From the NCBI GenBank assembly GCA_016205995.1, contig JACQSJ010000030.1, positions 1-23,373 of the forward strand: a stretch of 23,373 nucleotides of DNA, in the 5' to 3' direction. This document shows, in pieces, positions 14,985 to 21,649 of the stretch (position 1 is the stretch's first letter; every line of letters starts with the position of its first letter). The notes beneath the pieces are model-generated. The model saw nothing but the letters and a program-made list of their open reading frames with translations. It did not search any database and had not been told where the DNA came from. Origin of the DNA: Candidatus Uhrbacteria bacterium. GTDB lineage: Bacteria; Patescibacteriota; Patescibacteriia; UBA9934; GWF2-40-263. The translations under genes and the position numbers were made by a program.

Positions 14985-15535
14985 AGAATGGCGATGTCGC
15001 CGGTTTGAATCCAGGCGGGAGCCGCCTCATCCTTGGTGAGGTGGAACGCTGGGCTAAATGTTGGATGGACGCGCACGACCACGTGGTCAAAGACGATCCA
15101 TTCTCGGCCCTTCATCTGTATGGTGACGCTCTCTTGATGGGCGAGGTGGAGCGTCTGGGCAACCTGCGGGGAAAGATGGAGATGGCGAATGGGAACAATC
15201 GTGCTCATCTTCGCTTGGACTTCTCCTCGAGGCGTTTTCAGCAGCACGGTCGCGGAACGCTCTGTATCCCCCGAAAGGCGCAGGGGGGCATTCACTCCAA
15301 TCGCGAACGCGTCGCTTGAAGAAAGCTCAACCTGCGTCTTCTCCCTCACAGGCCCAAGCACGCACACATCCGAGAATACTCCGCTAGGCCCATGGACAGC
15401 GAGCGTCTGACGCGCCACGAACTGCCCATGATGCTCAATGGGTCTCGCTGGCTCCATTTCGCCACCAAACAGGACCTGTTCGTCCTCTGGCGAAAGATGC
15501 ACATGGCGGTGTTGCACGACGATGGGAATCTCCAT
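14981..15535 (-). CDS. PduL-like phosphate acyltransferase (phosphotransacylase)
   Basis: 184 aa matching the PduL (phosphate propanoyltransferase) family over its length. It opens with VQHRHVHLSPEDEQVLFG, has FVARQTLAVHGPSG, then CVLGPVREKTQVELSSSDAFAIGVNAPLRLSGD, and a second IRHLHLSP block (117-123). The His-x-His pairs match the zinc ligands of PduL, and the C-terminal KDEAAPAW matches its DEANAA region. It interconverts acyl-CoA and acyl phosphate. With no microcompartment genes or targeting extension visible, a housekeeping acetyl-CoA/acetyl-phosphate role is likely. It lies 2 nt after corA and overlaps the PKD gene. Confidence 0.9.
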   Translation of the reverse strand: MEIPIVVQHRHVHLSPEDEQVLFGGEMEPARPIEHHGQFVARQTLAVHGPSGVFSDVCVLGPVREKTQVELSSSDAFAIGVNAPLRLSGDTERSATVLLKTPRGEVQAKMSTIVPIRHLHLSPQVAQTLHLAHQESVTIQMKGREWIVFDHVVVRVHPTFSPAFHLTKDEAAPAWIQTGDIAIL

Positions 15536-15537
15536 AC

Positions 15538-16455
15538 TTAATGGCGGGAGCGCCGGATAATGAAGACGACCATCATGACCATCCCAAAGAACCCCACCAC
15601 ATACAAGAGCGAAATCACTCGCGCGTCCGTGGCATACGGCAGCCAGGGAACATTCATCCCATAGAAGCCTGCGATGAGCGTCGGCACCATGAGCGCGGCG
15701 GAGATGAACGTGAGCAAGGTTACAACCTCATTGGTGCGATGGGAGAGCAGTGCCTCATTCACGTCAAACAGCCCGTCAATGATGAGCTTCAGGTTATCCA
15801 CCGAGAGCCAGATCGTATCCAGGACATCATGCACGTCATCGAAATACACCACGACGTCATCGGTCATGAAGCTGCGCTTGAGATGCGCCAGACTCGCCAA
15901 TACGCTACGCTGCGGGTCGATCACGTGGCGCAGAAATAAGATGTTCCGCCTGACGTGTCCCAAGTCGACGGTCAGGCGTTTGTCATGACGGTTCTCAATC
16001 GCCTCCTCGAGCCGCCGAACCTCAAGCGTGAGATCGGCCACGATACTCAACGAATCTCGGAAAACCTCTCCCAAAATCCGTTGCAAGCAAAACGCTGTCC
16101 CCTTCCCAAGAACAACGGACCGGAACTTCGTACTCTTTTCCATCCTCGCCATGAAGTCGTCGACCGCCGCAATGGGTCTGTGCGTGACTATGACCAACGC
16201 CTCGTCACTCAAAAAAGCATACAGTTCCTCCCCATAGACATGCCCCGTTTGCTCGTGCACGGTGGGCACATGGAACACAAGAAAGACATAGTGCTTGTAG
16301 GCATCAAATTTGGAGATGGGTGTTTGGGAACGAATGTCATCGTAGTCCAAGTGGTGAAACTTAAACTTTGCCTGAAGTGATTCCAGGTCGGTCTCCGTTA
16401 CCTCACGAATGTGCTGCAACTGGATTCCCTTTGCTTCAAACAGGCCTCCCTCCAT
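15538..16455 (-). CDS. CorA-family divalent cation transporter
   Basis: 305 aa. The soluble N-terminal domain is followed by long helices (VADLTLEVRRLEEAIENRHDKRLTVDLGHVRRNILFLRHVIDPQR). Two C-terminal membrane helices follow (TLLTFISAALMVPTLIAGFYGMN and VISLLYVVGFFGMVMMVVFII). The signature YGMN loop is near residues 265-268, and the tail is basic (RRSRH). It should form a pentameric Mg2+ (or Co2+/Ni2+) channel; after GMN comes VPWLPYATD, within the family's variation. It starts 3 nt after the GT2 stop. Confidence 0.93.
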   Translation of the reverse strand: MEGGLFEAKGIQLQHIREVTETDLESLQAKFKFHHLDYDDIRSQTPISKFDAYKHYVFLVFHVPTVHEQTGHVYGEELYAFLSDEALVIVTHRPIAAVDDFMARMEKSTKFRSVVLGKGTAFCLQRILGEVFRDSLSIVADLTLEVRRLEEAIENRHDKRLTVDLGHVRRNILFLRHVIDPQRSVLASLAHLKRSFMTDDVVVYFDDVHDVLDTIWLSVDNLKLIIDGLFDVNEALLSHRTNEVVTLLTFISAALMVPTLIAGFYGMNVPWLPYATDARVISLLYVVGFFGMVMMVVFIIRRSRH

Positions 16456-16458
16456 AGG

Positions 16459-17187
16459 TTATCCGTGTTTCTTTTTTTCCCGCACCGCCGCCGTATGCCC
16501 GAACGTGTAACGGAATTTATCGTGACGAATTGGGCCCAGCAGCGCCAAGTGCAACTCGGCAAGCATATACTTGATGGCAATCTTCATCCGCCCATCACGG
16601 TCGAGCCGGCGGATCGAGACGGGAATCTTGGTTGATCGAAGAAACCCAAACGTCCCATGCTCCACGGCGCGACGCGCGTAGTCATGGTCCTCGCAAAACG
16701 TCACTCGCTCGTCGAACCCTACGATCTTCTCATGCAAGCGCCGGCGCACGAGCATGCAGAACCCAGGTGCATGGGGATACAGGGCCCCCCACGCGCGGAC
16801 ATAGGTGTTGTACGCTTTGTGCAAAAAATGATCGATGAACTGGTCGGAGAGGGGGAACACGTCGCAGGTGGCAAGGTCGATCCGCCGCTCCAACATCTCC
16901 CCCACCGCCTTCTCCAAAAATTCCGGGTCTCGCAACTCGACGTCGGCATCGAGGAACAGGATGAAATCTGTTTTCGCCTCCTTCGCCCCAGCATTGCGGC
17001 CAAAGGAGATCAACCCTCCTTCGATCACCTTGGCTCCATACGATCGGGCAATCTCGCGCGTACGATCTGTTGACTGCGCGTCAGCAACAATCACCTCAGA
17101 CGGTTGGATGGTCTGTCTCTTAATCGAGTCGAGCAACGCCGGGAGATAGCCCTCCTCATTCTTTGTGGGAATGACGATCGTCAACAT
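16459..17187 (-). CDS. GT2 family glycosyltransferase
   Basis: 242 aa beginning MLTIVIPTKNEEGYLPALLDSI, with VADAQSTDRT near 34-43, the DxD motif in LFLDADVELRD near 78-88, and CEDHDYARRA near residue 164 as the catalytic acidic block. It resembles the small TagA/WcaA-type GT2 enzymes. It has no membrane helix and a basic C-terminus (REKKKHG), which may bind the membrane surface. Its neighbours (CorA, PKD surface protein, MurJ) suggest an envelope role. Minus-strand TAAAAT overlaps the trmH stop 6 nt before this ATG and could be a weak internal promoter. Donor and acceptor are unknown. Confidence 0.88.
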   Translation of the reverse strand: MLTIVIPTKNEEGYLPALLDSIKRQTIQPSEVIVADAQSTDRTREIARSYGAKVIEGGLISFGRNAGAKEAKTDFILFLDADVELRDPEFLEKAVGEMLERRIDLATCDVFPLSDQFIDHFLHKAYNTYVRAWGALYPHAPGFCMLVRRRLHEKIVGFDERVTFCEDHDYARRAVEHGTFGFLRSTKIPVSIRRLDRDGRMKIAIKYMLAELHLALLGPIRHDKFRYTFGHTAAVREKKKHG

Positions 17188-17196
17188 GGGACCATT

Positions 17197-17646
17197 TTAC
17201 CGTGCCTGAGAAGTGAGAGCAAACAACGCGATGCCCGCAGCAACGGAGACATTGAGCGACTGCTTGCGCCCAGGCATGGGAATTTTCACGACGTGGTCAC
17301 ACAGATCCAGCACGGAGGAATCAATCCCTGAAACCTCGCTCCCAAGAATAATCGCAAGTGGTCCGATCGGGACACATGCGTCAATGGGTTTTGCCCGTGG
17401 TTCGTTCTCCAGCGCGACGACGATGTACCCGTCTGACTGAAGACGACTGATGAGCCCGAGCATATCGCCCACAGTCTCCCAGGCAACACGGTGTTCGCTC
17501 CCAAGCGCTACCTTGGCAATCTCCTTCCGCGGAGGCGCGCCCGTAATCCCACTCAAATAGAGCTTCTCAACGCCGAACACATCGCACGACCGGAAGATCG
17601 ATCCGACGTTGTGGAGCGAACGGATGTTGTGGGCGATAACAATCAT
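17197..17646 (-). CDS. TrmH-family (SPOUT) RNA 2'-O-methyltransferase
   Basis: 149 aa, a minimal SPOUT domain of TrmL/YibK length. The three family motifs are present: HNIRSLHNVGSIFRSCDVFG near the N-terminus, LAIILGSEVSGI in the middle, and KIPMPGRKQSLNVSVAAGIALF near the C-terminus. The last two form the SAM-binding trefoil knot. It should 2'-O-methylate a tRNA or rRNA ribose; the substrate is not predictable. No extra RNA-binding domain is present. It diverges from the RumA-like methyltransferase gene across 41 nt in which I see no convincing promoter for either gene. Confidence 0.93.
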   Translation of the reverse strand: MIVIAHNIRSLHNVGSIFRSCDVFGVEKLYLSGITGAPPRKEIAKVALGSEHRVAWETVGDMLGLISRLQSDGYIVVALENEPRAKPIDACVPIGPLAIILGSEVSGIDSSVLDLCDHVVKIPMPGRKQSLNVSVAAGIALFALTSQAR

Positions 17647-17687
17647 GGTTTGATTAATGGTGGAAAAAAGCGTAGCCTTGGCTCGTT

Positions 17688-18818
17688 ATGTCTAGTCCGT
17701 GTCCACAAAAAGACGTCTGCGGTTCCTGTTCGTGGTCGCACATCTCGTACGAAAAGCAGCTGAAACAGAAGCTTTCTGATATCAACGGGTCGTTTGGCCT
17801 GAAAAAGCTCCCGCCATGGTGCCAGACCATTCTACCATCCCCGGTAACCGAGCATTACCGTAACCGCATGGATTTTGTGATCGACTTCGAGGGACGTGTC
17901 GGGATGCGGGAGAAAGGCAAATGGTGGAGGGTAATCGATGGCAATAGCTGCTTCCTCGCCGACACACAGATCGACGACTTGTTCATGCAGGTTCGCGACT
18001 GGGTGAAGCATAGCGGGTTGTCATACTACGATCGAAAGGCTCACACAGGACTGCTACGCTACGCGGTCATCCGATCAACGACCCTGGGGCAGACAATGGT
18101 GAACCTTGTCACGTCCAAACCCGGCGACGAACACGAAACACAACTGTCCCGATCGGGACAGTTGCGTTGTGCCGAAACGCTCGCCCCGACGACTTGGATC
18201 TGGTCACAAAACTCCACGATCACGGACGTGAGTTTCGGCGATAAACTCGAGACGGTCACCGGCCCGGGATACATCGAGGAAGAAATTCTCGGCCACCGTT
18301 ACCGCATCAGCCCCAACGCGTTCTTCCAAACCAACCCCCACGGCGCTACCCTGCTCCTGCAGACCGTCGAGGAATTCTGTGGCGACCTCGCGGGCAAGAC
18401 GTTACTGGACCTCTACTGTGGTTCTGGCTTCTTCTCTGTGGCGCTCGCCAACCGAGCCGCCCGCACGATCGGGGTTGAGATGATTCCCGAGGCCATCGCG
18501 GACGCACGCGTCAACGCAACCCTCAACAACGTCGTGGTCGAGTTCCGAGACGATAAGACTGAGGAGTTCGACTGGACGGCGCTGGGCGCGAATGTCGTCA
18601 TCCTCGACCCACCCCGCAGCGGGATGCACGATAAGGCGCTGGCGGACATCCTGGCACACCCACCCGAGACGATCGTCTACGTGTCCTGCAACTTCAAGAA
18701 CTTCGCACGCGAGATGGTACAATTACAAAAACTCTTTCGAGTCGACGCCATACGCGCCATCGATATGTTCCCGCACACCCCGCACGTGGAGCTTGTTACA
18801 AAACTCACTCGCATCTAG
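17688..18818 (+). CDS. RumA/RlmD-type 23S rRNA (uracil-5-)-methyltransferase
   Basis: 376 aa. N-terminal Cys5, Cys11 and Cys14, together with Cys88, fit the iron-sulfur cluster ligands of the RumA family; there is no TRAM domain ahead of them. The SAM-binding domain has LLDLYCGSGFFSVALA at 239-254, GVEMIPEAI, DPPRSGMHD at 307-315, and the catalytic cysteine in YVSCN (Cys334). The C-terminus is DMFPHTPHVELVTKL, typical of the family. It methylates C5 of a uridine, most likely in 23S rRNA; RlmD, RlmC and TrmA specificity cannot be separated by eye. Residues about 152-159 come from a perfect 24-nt palindrome that looks like an insertion. The stop is 2 nt from era. Confidence 0.93.
   Translation: MSSPCPQKDVCGSCSWSHISYEKQLKQKLSDINGSFGLKKLPPWCQTILPSPVTEHYRNRMDFVIDFEGRVGMREKGKWWRVIDGNSCFLADTQIDDLFMQVRDWVKHSGLSYYDRKAHTGLLRYAVIRSTTLGQTMVNLVTSKPGDEHETQLSRSGQLRCAETLAPTTWIWSQNSTITDVSFGDKLETVTGPGYIEEEILGHRYRISPNAFFQTNPHGATLLLQTVEEFCGDLAGKTLLDLYCGSGFFSVALANRAARTIGVEMIPEAIADARVNATLNNVVVEFRDDKTEEFDWTALGANVVILDPPRSGMHDKALADILAHPPETIVYVSCNFKNFAREMVQLQKLFRVDAIRAIDMFPHTPHVELVTKLTRI
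18141..18164. repeat. Perfect 24-nt palindrome inside the RumA-like gene
   Basis: CAACTGTCCCGA is followed at once by its exact reverse complement. It encodes QLSRSGQL at a site between VNLVTSK and the next conserved block, and keeps the frame (24 nt, eight codons). It may be an inserted palindromic element. Confidence 0.75.
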
Positions 18819-18820
18819 CT

Positions 18821-19672
18821 ATGCCAAAATCTGGTTTCGTCGTCATGATCGGGCGATCCAACGTGGGCAAATCCACCCTCATGAACTCCATCGTGGGTTC
18901 CAAAATAGCCATTACGACCCCCAAACCCCAAACCACCCGCTTGCCGATCCAAGGCATCATCACCCGACCAGAGGGACAGATGGTGTTTGTGGATACGCCA
19001 GGAGTCCTGCGCGGAGCAAAGGACGCCCTTTCAAAGCGTCTTGCCCAGTCTGTCGGCGCCTCACTCCAAGACGTCGATGCGGTTGCCTACGTCGTTGACC
19101 CGACGCGCGAAATCGGCCAGGAGGAGCGGGAGGTTATGCGCATGATCGAAAGCTTGGACAAGCCCAAAGTCCTGGTCATCAACAAGATCGACCTACGCGA
19201 GAAACCCTACCTCGACTTCTATCGAGACCTTTCAGAAAACTACACGGCGACCGTCGAGGTCTCCGCCCTGCGCGGCACGCATATCGACAAGCTCGTCGAA
19301 ACGCTCTTCAGCCTCCTCCCCGAGGGTGAGTTCTACTATCCCGAACACCAGCTCACTGACATGCCCAACAAAACCTGGCTTGCCGAGCTGATTCGAGAGA
19401 AACTCTTCCTCCGCCTGCGCCAAGAGGTCCCCTACTCCACCCATGTAGAAGTAGCCGAGGTCGAAGAACGCGATAACGGGACGCTGTACATTGCCGGCAC
19501 TATCTTCACGACCGATGACCGCTACAAGAGCATGATCATCGGCAAGGGAGGGCGGGGTATCCGCGAGATCGGCCAGTCAACCCGAAAGGAACTGGAGGGG
19601 GTCATGGGCTCAAAGGTCTTCCTCGACCTCACGGTGGAAGTCGACCCGCACTGGATGATGAAATTCGAGTAA
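18821..19672 (+). CDS. era: GTPase Era
   Basis: 283 aa. The GTPase motifs are G1 GRSNVGKST (11-19), switch region PKPQTTR (34-40), G3 DTPG (58-61), G4 NKID (121-124) and G5 SAL (148-150). A C-terminal KH domain carries IIGKGGRGIREIG at 239-251. Era binds the 3' end of 16S rRNA and assists 30S maturation. Ser replaces the usual Pro in GRPNVGKS; the essential Gly-Lys-Ser is intact. It is co-transcribed with the upstream rRNA methyltransferase (2-nt gap, no SD) and ends at a bidirectional terminator. Confidence 0.96.
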   Translation: MPKSGFVVMIGRSNVGKSTLMNSIVGSKIAITTPKPQTTRLPIQGIITRPEGQMVFVDTPGVLRGAKDALSKRLAQSVGASLQDVDAVAYVVDPTREIGQEEREVMRMIESLDKPKVLVINKIDLREKPYLDFYRDLSENYTATVEVSALRGTHIDKLVETLFSLLPEGEFYYPEHQLTDMPNKTWLAELIREKLFLRLRQEVPYSTHVEVAEVEERDNGTLYIAGTIFTTDDRYKSMIIGKGGRGIREIGQSTRKELEGVMGSKVFLDLTVEVDPHWMMKFE

Positions 19673-19674
19673 AA

Positions 19675-19700
19675 ATGCAGCCTCACTGGGCTGCTTTTTT
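19675..19700. terminator. Bidirectional terminator between era and the lipoprotein gene
   Basis: GCAGCC (19677-19682) and GGCTGC (19689-19694) form a 6-bp stem with a 6-nt loop. Six T follow on the plus strand, and an A-run before the stem gives a T-run on the minus strand. The stop codon of the minus-strand lipoprotein gene lies inside the loop, so the hairpin serves both converging genes. Confidence 0.85.
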
Positions 19701-20636
19701 ATGGATCTCTGTTACCTCATATCCCCCAAATCCTTCTGAGAAACCGTCCTTGCTCAGGAGTTCCAGATTCCCTTGTGAAAGTGGCGTCAACTGGACTTCG
19801 AGGATAAGCGGGTTGTCGGGATTGGCGAGGATCTTGTAGGAGGCAAAGGCATTCTTTGCCTCGACAACCCTCACGCGTGTCTTCACCCCGTCGACCAGGA
19901 GCGTGAACTCTCCCCACTCTGGTTCTGCCTTGAGCGACACGAGCGAGTTGTCCGTTTCTTCCTCCCCTTGTTCTGGTGGTGTCCCGAGGAGCGGTCCAAT
20001 AAGGCTTGAGAGTTCATCGAAGACCGATGCGATCTTGCCGGTCGCATCCTCCACACGCATCAGCGACTCGTCGAAGAGCCCGAGACTCACTGTCGTCGTA
20101 CGCGTATTCACCAACTCGTCGTAGTGTGAGCGAGAAAGCCAGATGAGCGAGCTTGTCGACACGCCGCCGTCCCCCTCTGGCCAAGCCTCAGGAAGCATAA
20201 GCGTATCCGCCTGCGCCATCGACTCGCTTGCGATCGACCCGTTCACGATCTTCTCCTCGTACTGAGGCTCTGGCTCATCCGGGATCTCCATCCCTACGGG
20301 GGAGGTTGCATATTTCTCATCGTAGGCCGCACGCGCCGTAACCGACTCGGCCGTTTCCACCTGGGACGTGATCGACCAAAATACACTCACTCGCTCGCCC
20401 GCGGTCCAATCGACGATGGTCAGCGTCCTTTCTTCTTTTTCTCCCCCCAGCCAGTCGACAAAGCTCCCCCCCATTCCCAAGACCGTCGGTTGGACGACGA
20501 TCTCCTGCCCGGCTGAAAGCGTAATCGCCGCCGCCGCTTGTTCTCCCGTGAGGCTCGAAACTTCTGTTGCGACACATCCAGAACCTGCCAGGAGGAGGCT
20601 CACGAGGGACGCGGCGAATAGGTGTTTCGAGCTCAT
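19683..20636 (-). CDS. Putative lipoprotein of unknown function
   Basis: 317 aa from ATG 20636. The open frame continues upstream to 20792, but it overlaps the thioredoxin-fold gene in another frame and lacks sense, whereas MSSKHLFAASLVSLLLAGSGC is a clear export signal. The Cys after LLLAGSG suggests a lipobox, although Gly at -3 is not ideal, so secretion without lipidation is possible. The mature part is mostly beta-rich and acidic, with an EPEPQYEE stretch and a GTPPEQGEEETDN linker; I do not recognise a domain. It starts 4 nt after the stop of the CPHC protein gene, so the two are probably one transcript. It ends in the terminator shared with era. Confidence 0.72.
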   Translation of the reverse strand: MSSKHLFAASLVSLLLAGSGCVATEVSSLTGEQAAAAITLSAGQEIVVQPTVLGMGGSFVDWLGGEKEERTLTIVDWTAGERVSVFWSITSQVETAESVTARAAYDEKYATSPVGMEIPDEPEPQYEEKIVNGSIASESMAQADTLMLPEAWPEGDGGVSTSSLIWLSRSHYDELVNTRTTTVSLGLFDESLMRVEDATGKIASVFDELSSLIGPLLGTPPEQGEEETDNSLVSLKAEPEWGEFTLLVDGVKTRVRVVEAKNAFASYKILANPDNPLILEVQLTPLSQGNLELLSKDGFSEGFGGYEVTEIHKKAAQ

Positions 20637-20640
20637 ATGG

Positions 20641-20904
20641 TTATTCGAAATCCTTCCCCTCGGCCCAGGCTCGGATGCGGGCCTCTTCCGTGGAGCCGCA
20701 GATGATCTGGTTCGTGTCGGTGTTATGAAAGAACGGCACGCCTCCGCAACGGCCGCCGTCGGCCTTCTCCAGCGCCTTCGCGTTCTCCTCATTGTGCCAG
20801 GCCTCGAACTTCTGGATCTCCTTTCCCTCCCCGATCAGCTTATCGACCAGAGGCATCATGTGGTGGCAGTGCGGACATTCTTCGCCGTAATAGAAGTGGA
20901 GCAT
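20641..20904 (-). CDS. Small thioredoxin/glutaredoxin-fold protein with CPHC motif
   Basis: 87 aa. MLHFYYGEECPHCHHM places a CPHC redox motif at the first helix, and GGVPFFHN supplies the cis-proline loop opposite it; together these fit a thioredoxin-fold disulfide reductase or isomerase. No signal peptide is present. I prefer ATG 20904 because LHFYYGEECPHC starts the first beta strand; the alternative ATG 20916 lies within a REP-like palindrome and adds only MTYF. A further Cys pair (GRC near residue 53, IICG near 69) is unusual for such a small protein. It precedes a lipoprotein gene, but no redox partner can be named. Confidence 0.8.
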   Translation of the reverse strand: MLHFYYGEECPHCHHMMPLVDKLIGEGKEIQKFEAWHNEENAKALEKADGGRCGGVPFFHNTDTNQIICGSTEEARIRAWAEGKDFE

Positions 20905-20911
20905 AAAATAT

Positions 20912-20943
20912 GTCATTGCGAGGCCGAAGGCCGAAGCAATCTC
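20912..20943. repeat. REP-like palindromic repeat
   Basis: The sequence ATTGCGAGG...GAAGCAAT with inner GGCC/GGCC pairs forms an imperfect hairpin. It matches the widespread intergenic motif of the type TCATTGCGAG...GAAGCAATCTC that I recall from many bacterial genomes. It lies between the divergent CPHC and FecR-like genes. Confidence 0.65.
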
Positions 20944-20957
20944 CTAAATTCTTATGG

Positions 20958-20967
20958 TAGAATTCTA
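20958..20967. promoter_or_regulatory. Palindromic, bidirectional -10 element
   Basis: TAGAATTCTA reads TAGAAT on both strands (20958-20963 plus, 20967-20962 minus). On the plus strand it is preceded by TGG (extended -10) and ends 6 nt before the FecR-like ATG, so that transcript would be leaderless. On the minus strand it could drive the CPHC/lipoprotein pair with the REP-like hairpin in its leader. No strong -35 is visible for either. Confidence 0.5.
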
Positions 20968-20969
20968 GC

Positions 20970-21584
20970 ATGTCGATACGCATTCTCACAGCCGCCTTAT
21001 TTCTGGCCATCATGGGTCTCTTGGTTGCCCAACGGTTTTCGCTTCCACCGGAGTTGACCGTGCGAGTCGCAGCGAGTCTGGGTGAGGATGCCGGCTACGG
21101 CTTTGGTGAGGGACTGCGTCGTGGATCCGTCGTCGAGACAGGCGATGGATTTCTGCAACTCACGATAGGGGTGGAACTCGAAAACCTCGACCAGGCCAAA
21201 ACGATCCTTTGGCTGGCTCCCAACACGCGGATCGAGCTCGAACGGCTGTACGAGGACGAGATGACGATTCGATTCACTCGTGGACGTATCATCGCATCAA
21301 ACGAAACCGACGTACCCCTCAAGATCAAAACCAACTATACATCACACCTCGTTCTGGACGATGTCGCCTCGTTTGTCAATTACGACTTCCTTGAGACGAT
21401 CCACGTGATCCCCCTGTCAGGTTCCGTGCAAGTGAACGCGGGCTCGAGCGAGAGCCTCCTCACTCCCGTCCCCCTTGCTATCCATGAGACTGATCCTGTC
21501 ACGTTTGAAAAGCTTGAGGTCAACCTCGAGGCTGGCGACGCAGCCGAGTTCTATCGGTGGGCGGGGGTTTTGACAGGGCTGTAG
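20970..21584 (+). CDS. Membrane-anchored FecR-like domain protein
   Basis: 204 aa. A hydrophobic N-terminal segment (ILTAALFLAIMGLLVAQRF) is an uncleaved anchor or signal peptide. The rest is beta-rich and follows the FecR-domain pattern: RGSVVETGDGFLQLTIG, ILWLAPNTRIELERLYEDEMTIRFTRGRIIAS, PLKIKTNYTSHLVLDDVASFVNYD, then VIPLSGSVQVNAGS. FecR domains serve as periplasmic signal transducers or simply as extracytoplasmic beta-rich modules; no anti-sigma or TonB partner is present here, so the function is unknown. The start has no SD and sits 6 nt after a -10 box. Confidence 0.7.
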   Translation: MSIRILTAALFLAIMGLLVAQRFSLPPELTVRVAASLGEDAGYGFGEGLRRGSVVETGDGFLQLTIGVELENLDQAKTILWLAPNTRIELERLYEDEMTIRFTRGRIIASNETDVPLKIKTNYTSHLVLDDVASFVNYDFLETIHVIPLSGSVQVNAGSSESLLTPVPLAIHETDPVTFEKLEVNLEAGDAAEFYRWAGVLTGL

Positions 21585-21598
21585 GAAACTCCTAGGCT
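21570..21598 (+). promoter_or_regulatory. Candidate promoter of the HAD gene
   Basis: TTGACA (consensus, 21570-21575), a 17-nt spacer, then TAGGCT (21593-21598, 3 of 6 matches). It overlaps the end of the FecR-like gene and would start transcription near 21605, immediately before the hairpin at 21609. Confidence 0.5.
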
Positions 21599-21608
21599 AC
21601 CCACATCC

Positions 21609-21629
21609 ATTCTGGCCAAACGCCAGAAT
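21609..21629 (+). promoter_or_regulatory. 5' stem-loop in the HAD gene leader
   Basis: ATTCTGGC (21609-21616) and GCCAGAAT (21622-21629) form a perfect 8-bp stem with a 5-nt loop. No T-run follows. It lies near the predicted 5' end of the HAD mRNA and 10 nt ahead of the SD, so it may protect or regulate the message. Confidence 0.55.
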
Positions 21630-21639
21630 AGGAGACGAC

Positions 21640-21644
21640 GGAGG
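21640..21644 (+). promoter_or_regulatory. Shine-Dalgarno deciding the TTG start
   Basis: GGAGG, 5 nt before the TTG at 21650. No comparable SD precedes the first internal ATG (21740), so the TTG is preferred. Confidence 0.7.
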
Positions 21645-21649
21645 AAATC

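Noticed and set aside
17355..17380. Short GTCCGATCGGGAC near-palindrome in trmH, similar to the core of the rlmD palindrome
   Set aside because: It encodes the conserved stretch before ILGSEVSGI and is only 13 nt long, so chance resemblance is likely.
17647..17687. Promoter pair in the gap between trmH and the RumA-like gene
   Set aside because: Only weak matches exist (for example TTGATT, 17 nt, TAGCCT on the plus strand); not enough to call.
20368..21057. Plus-strand open frame of 229 codons across the lipoprotein, CPHC and FecR-like genes
   Set aside because: It runs antisense through two supported genes, then out of frame into a third, passes through the REP-like repeat, and has no motif or SD.
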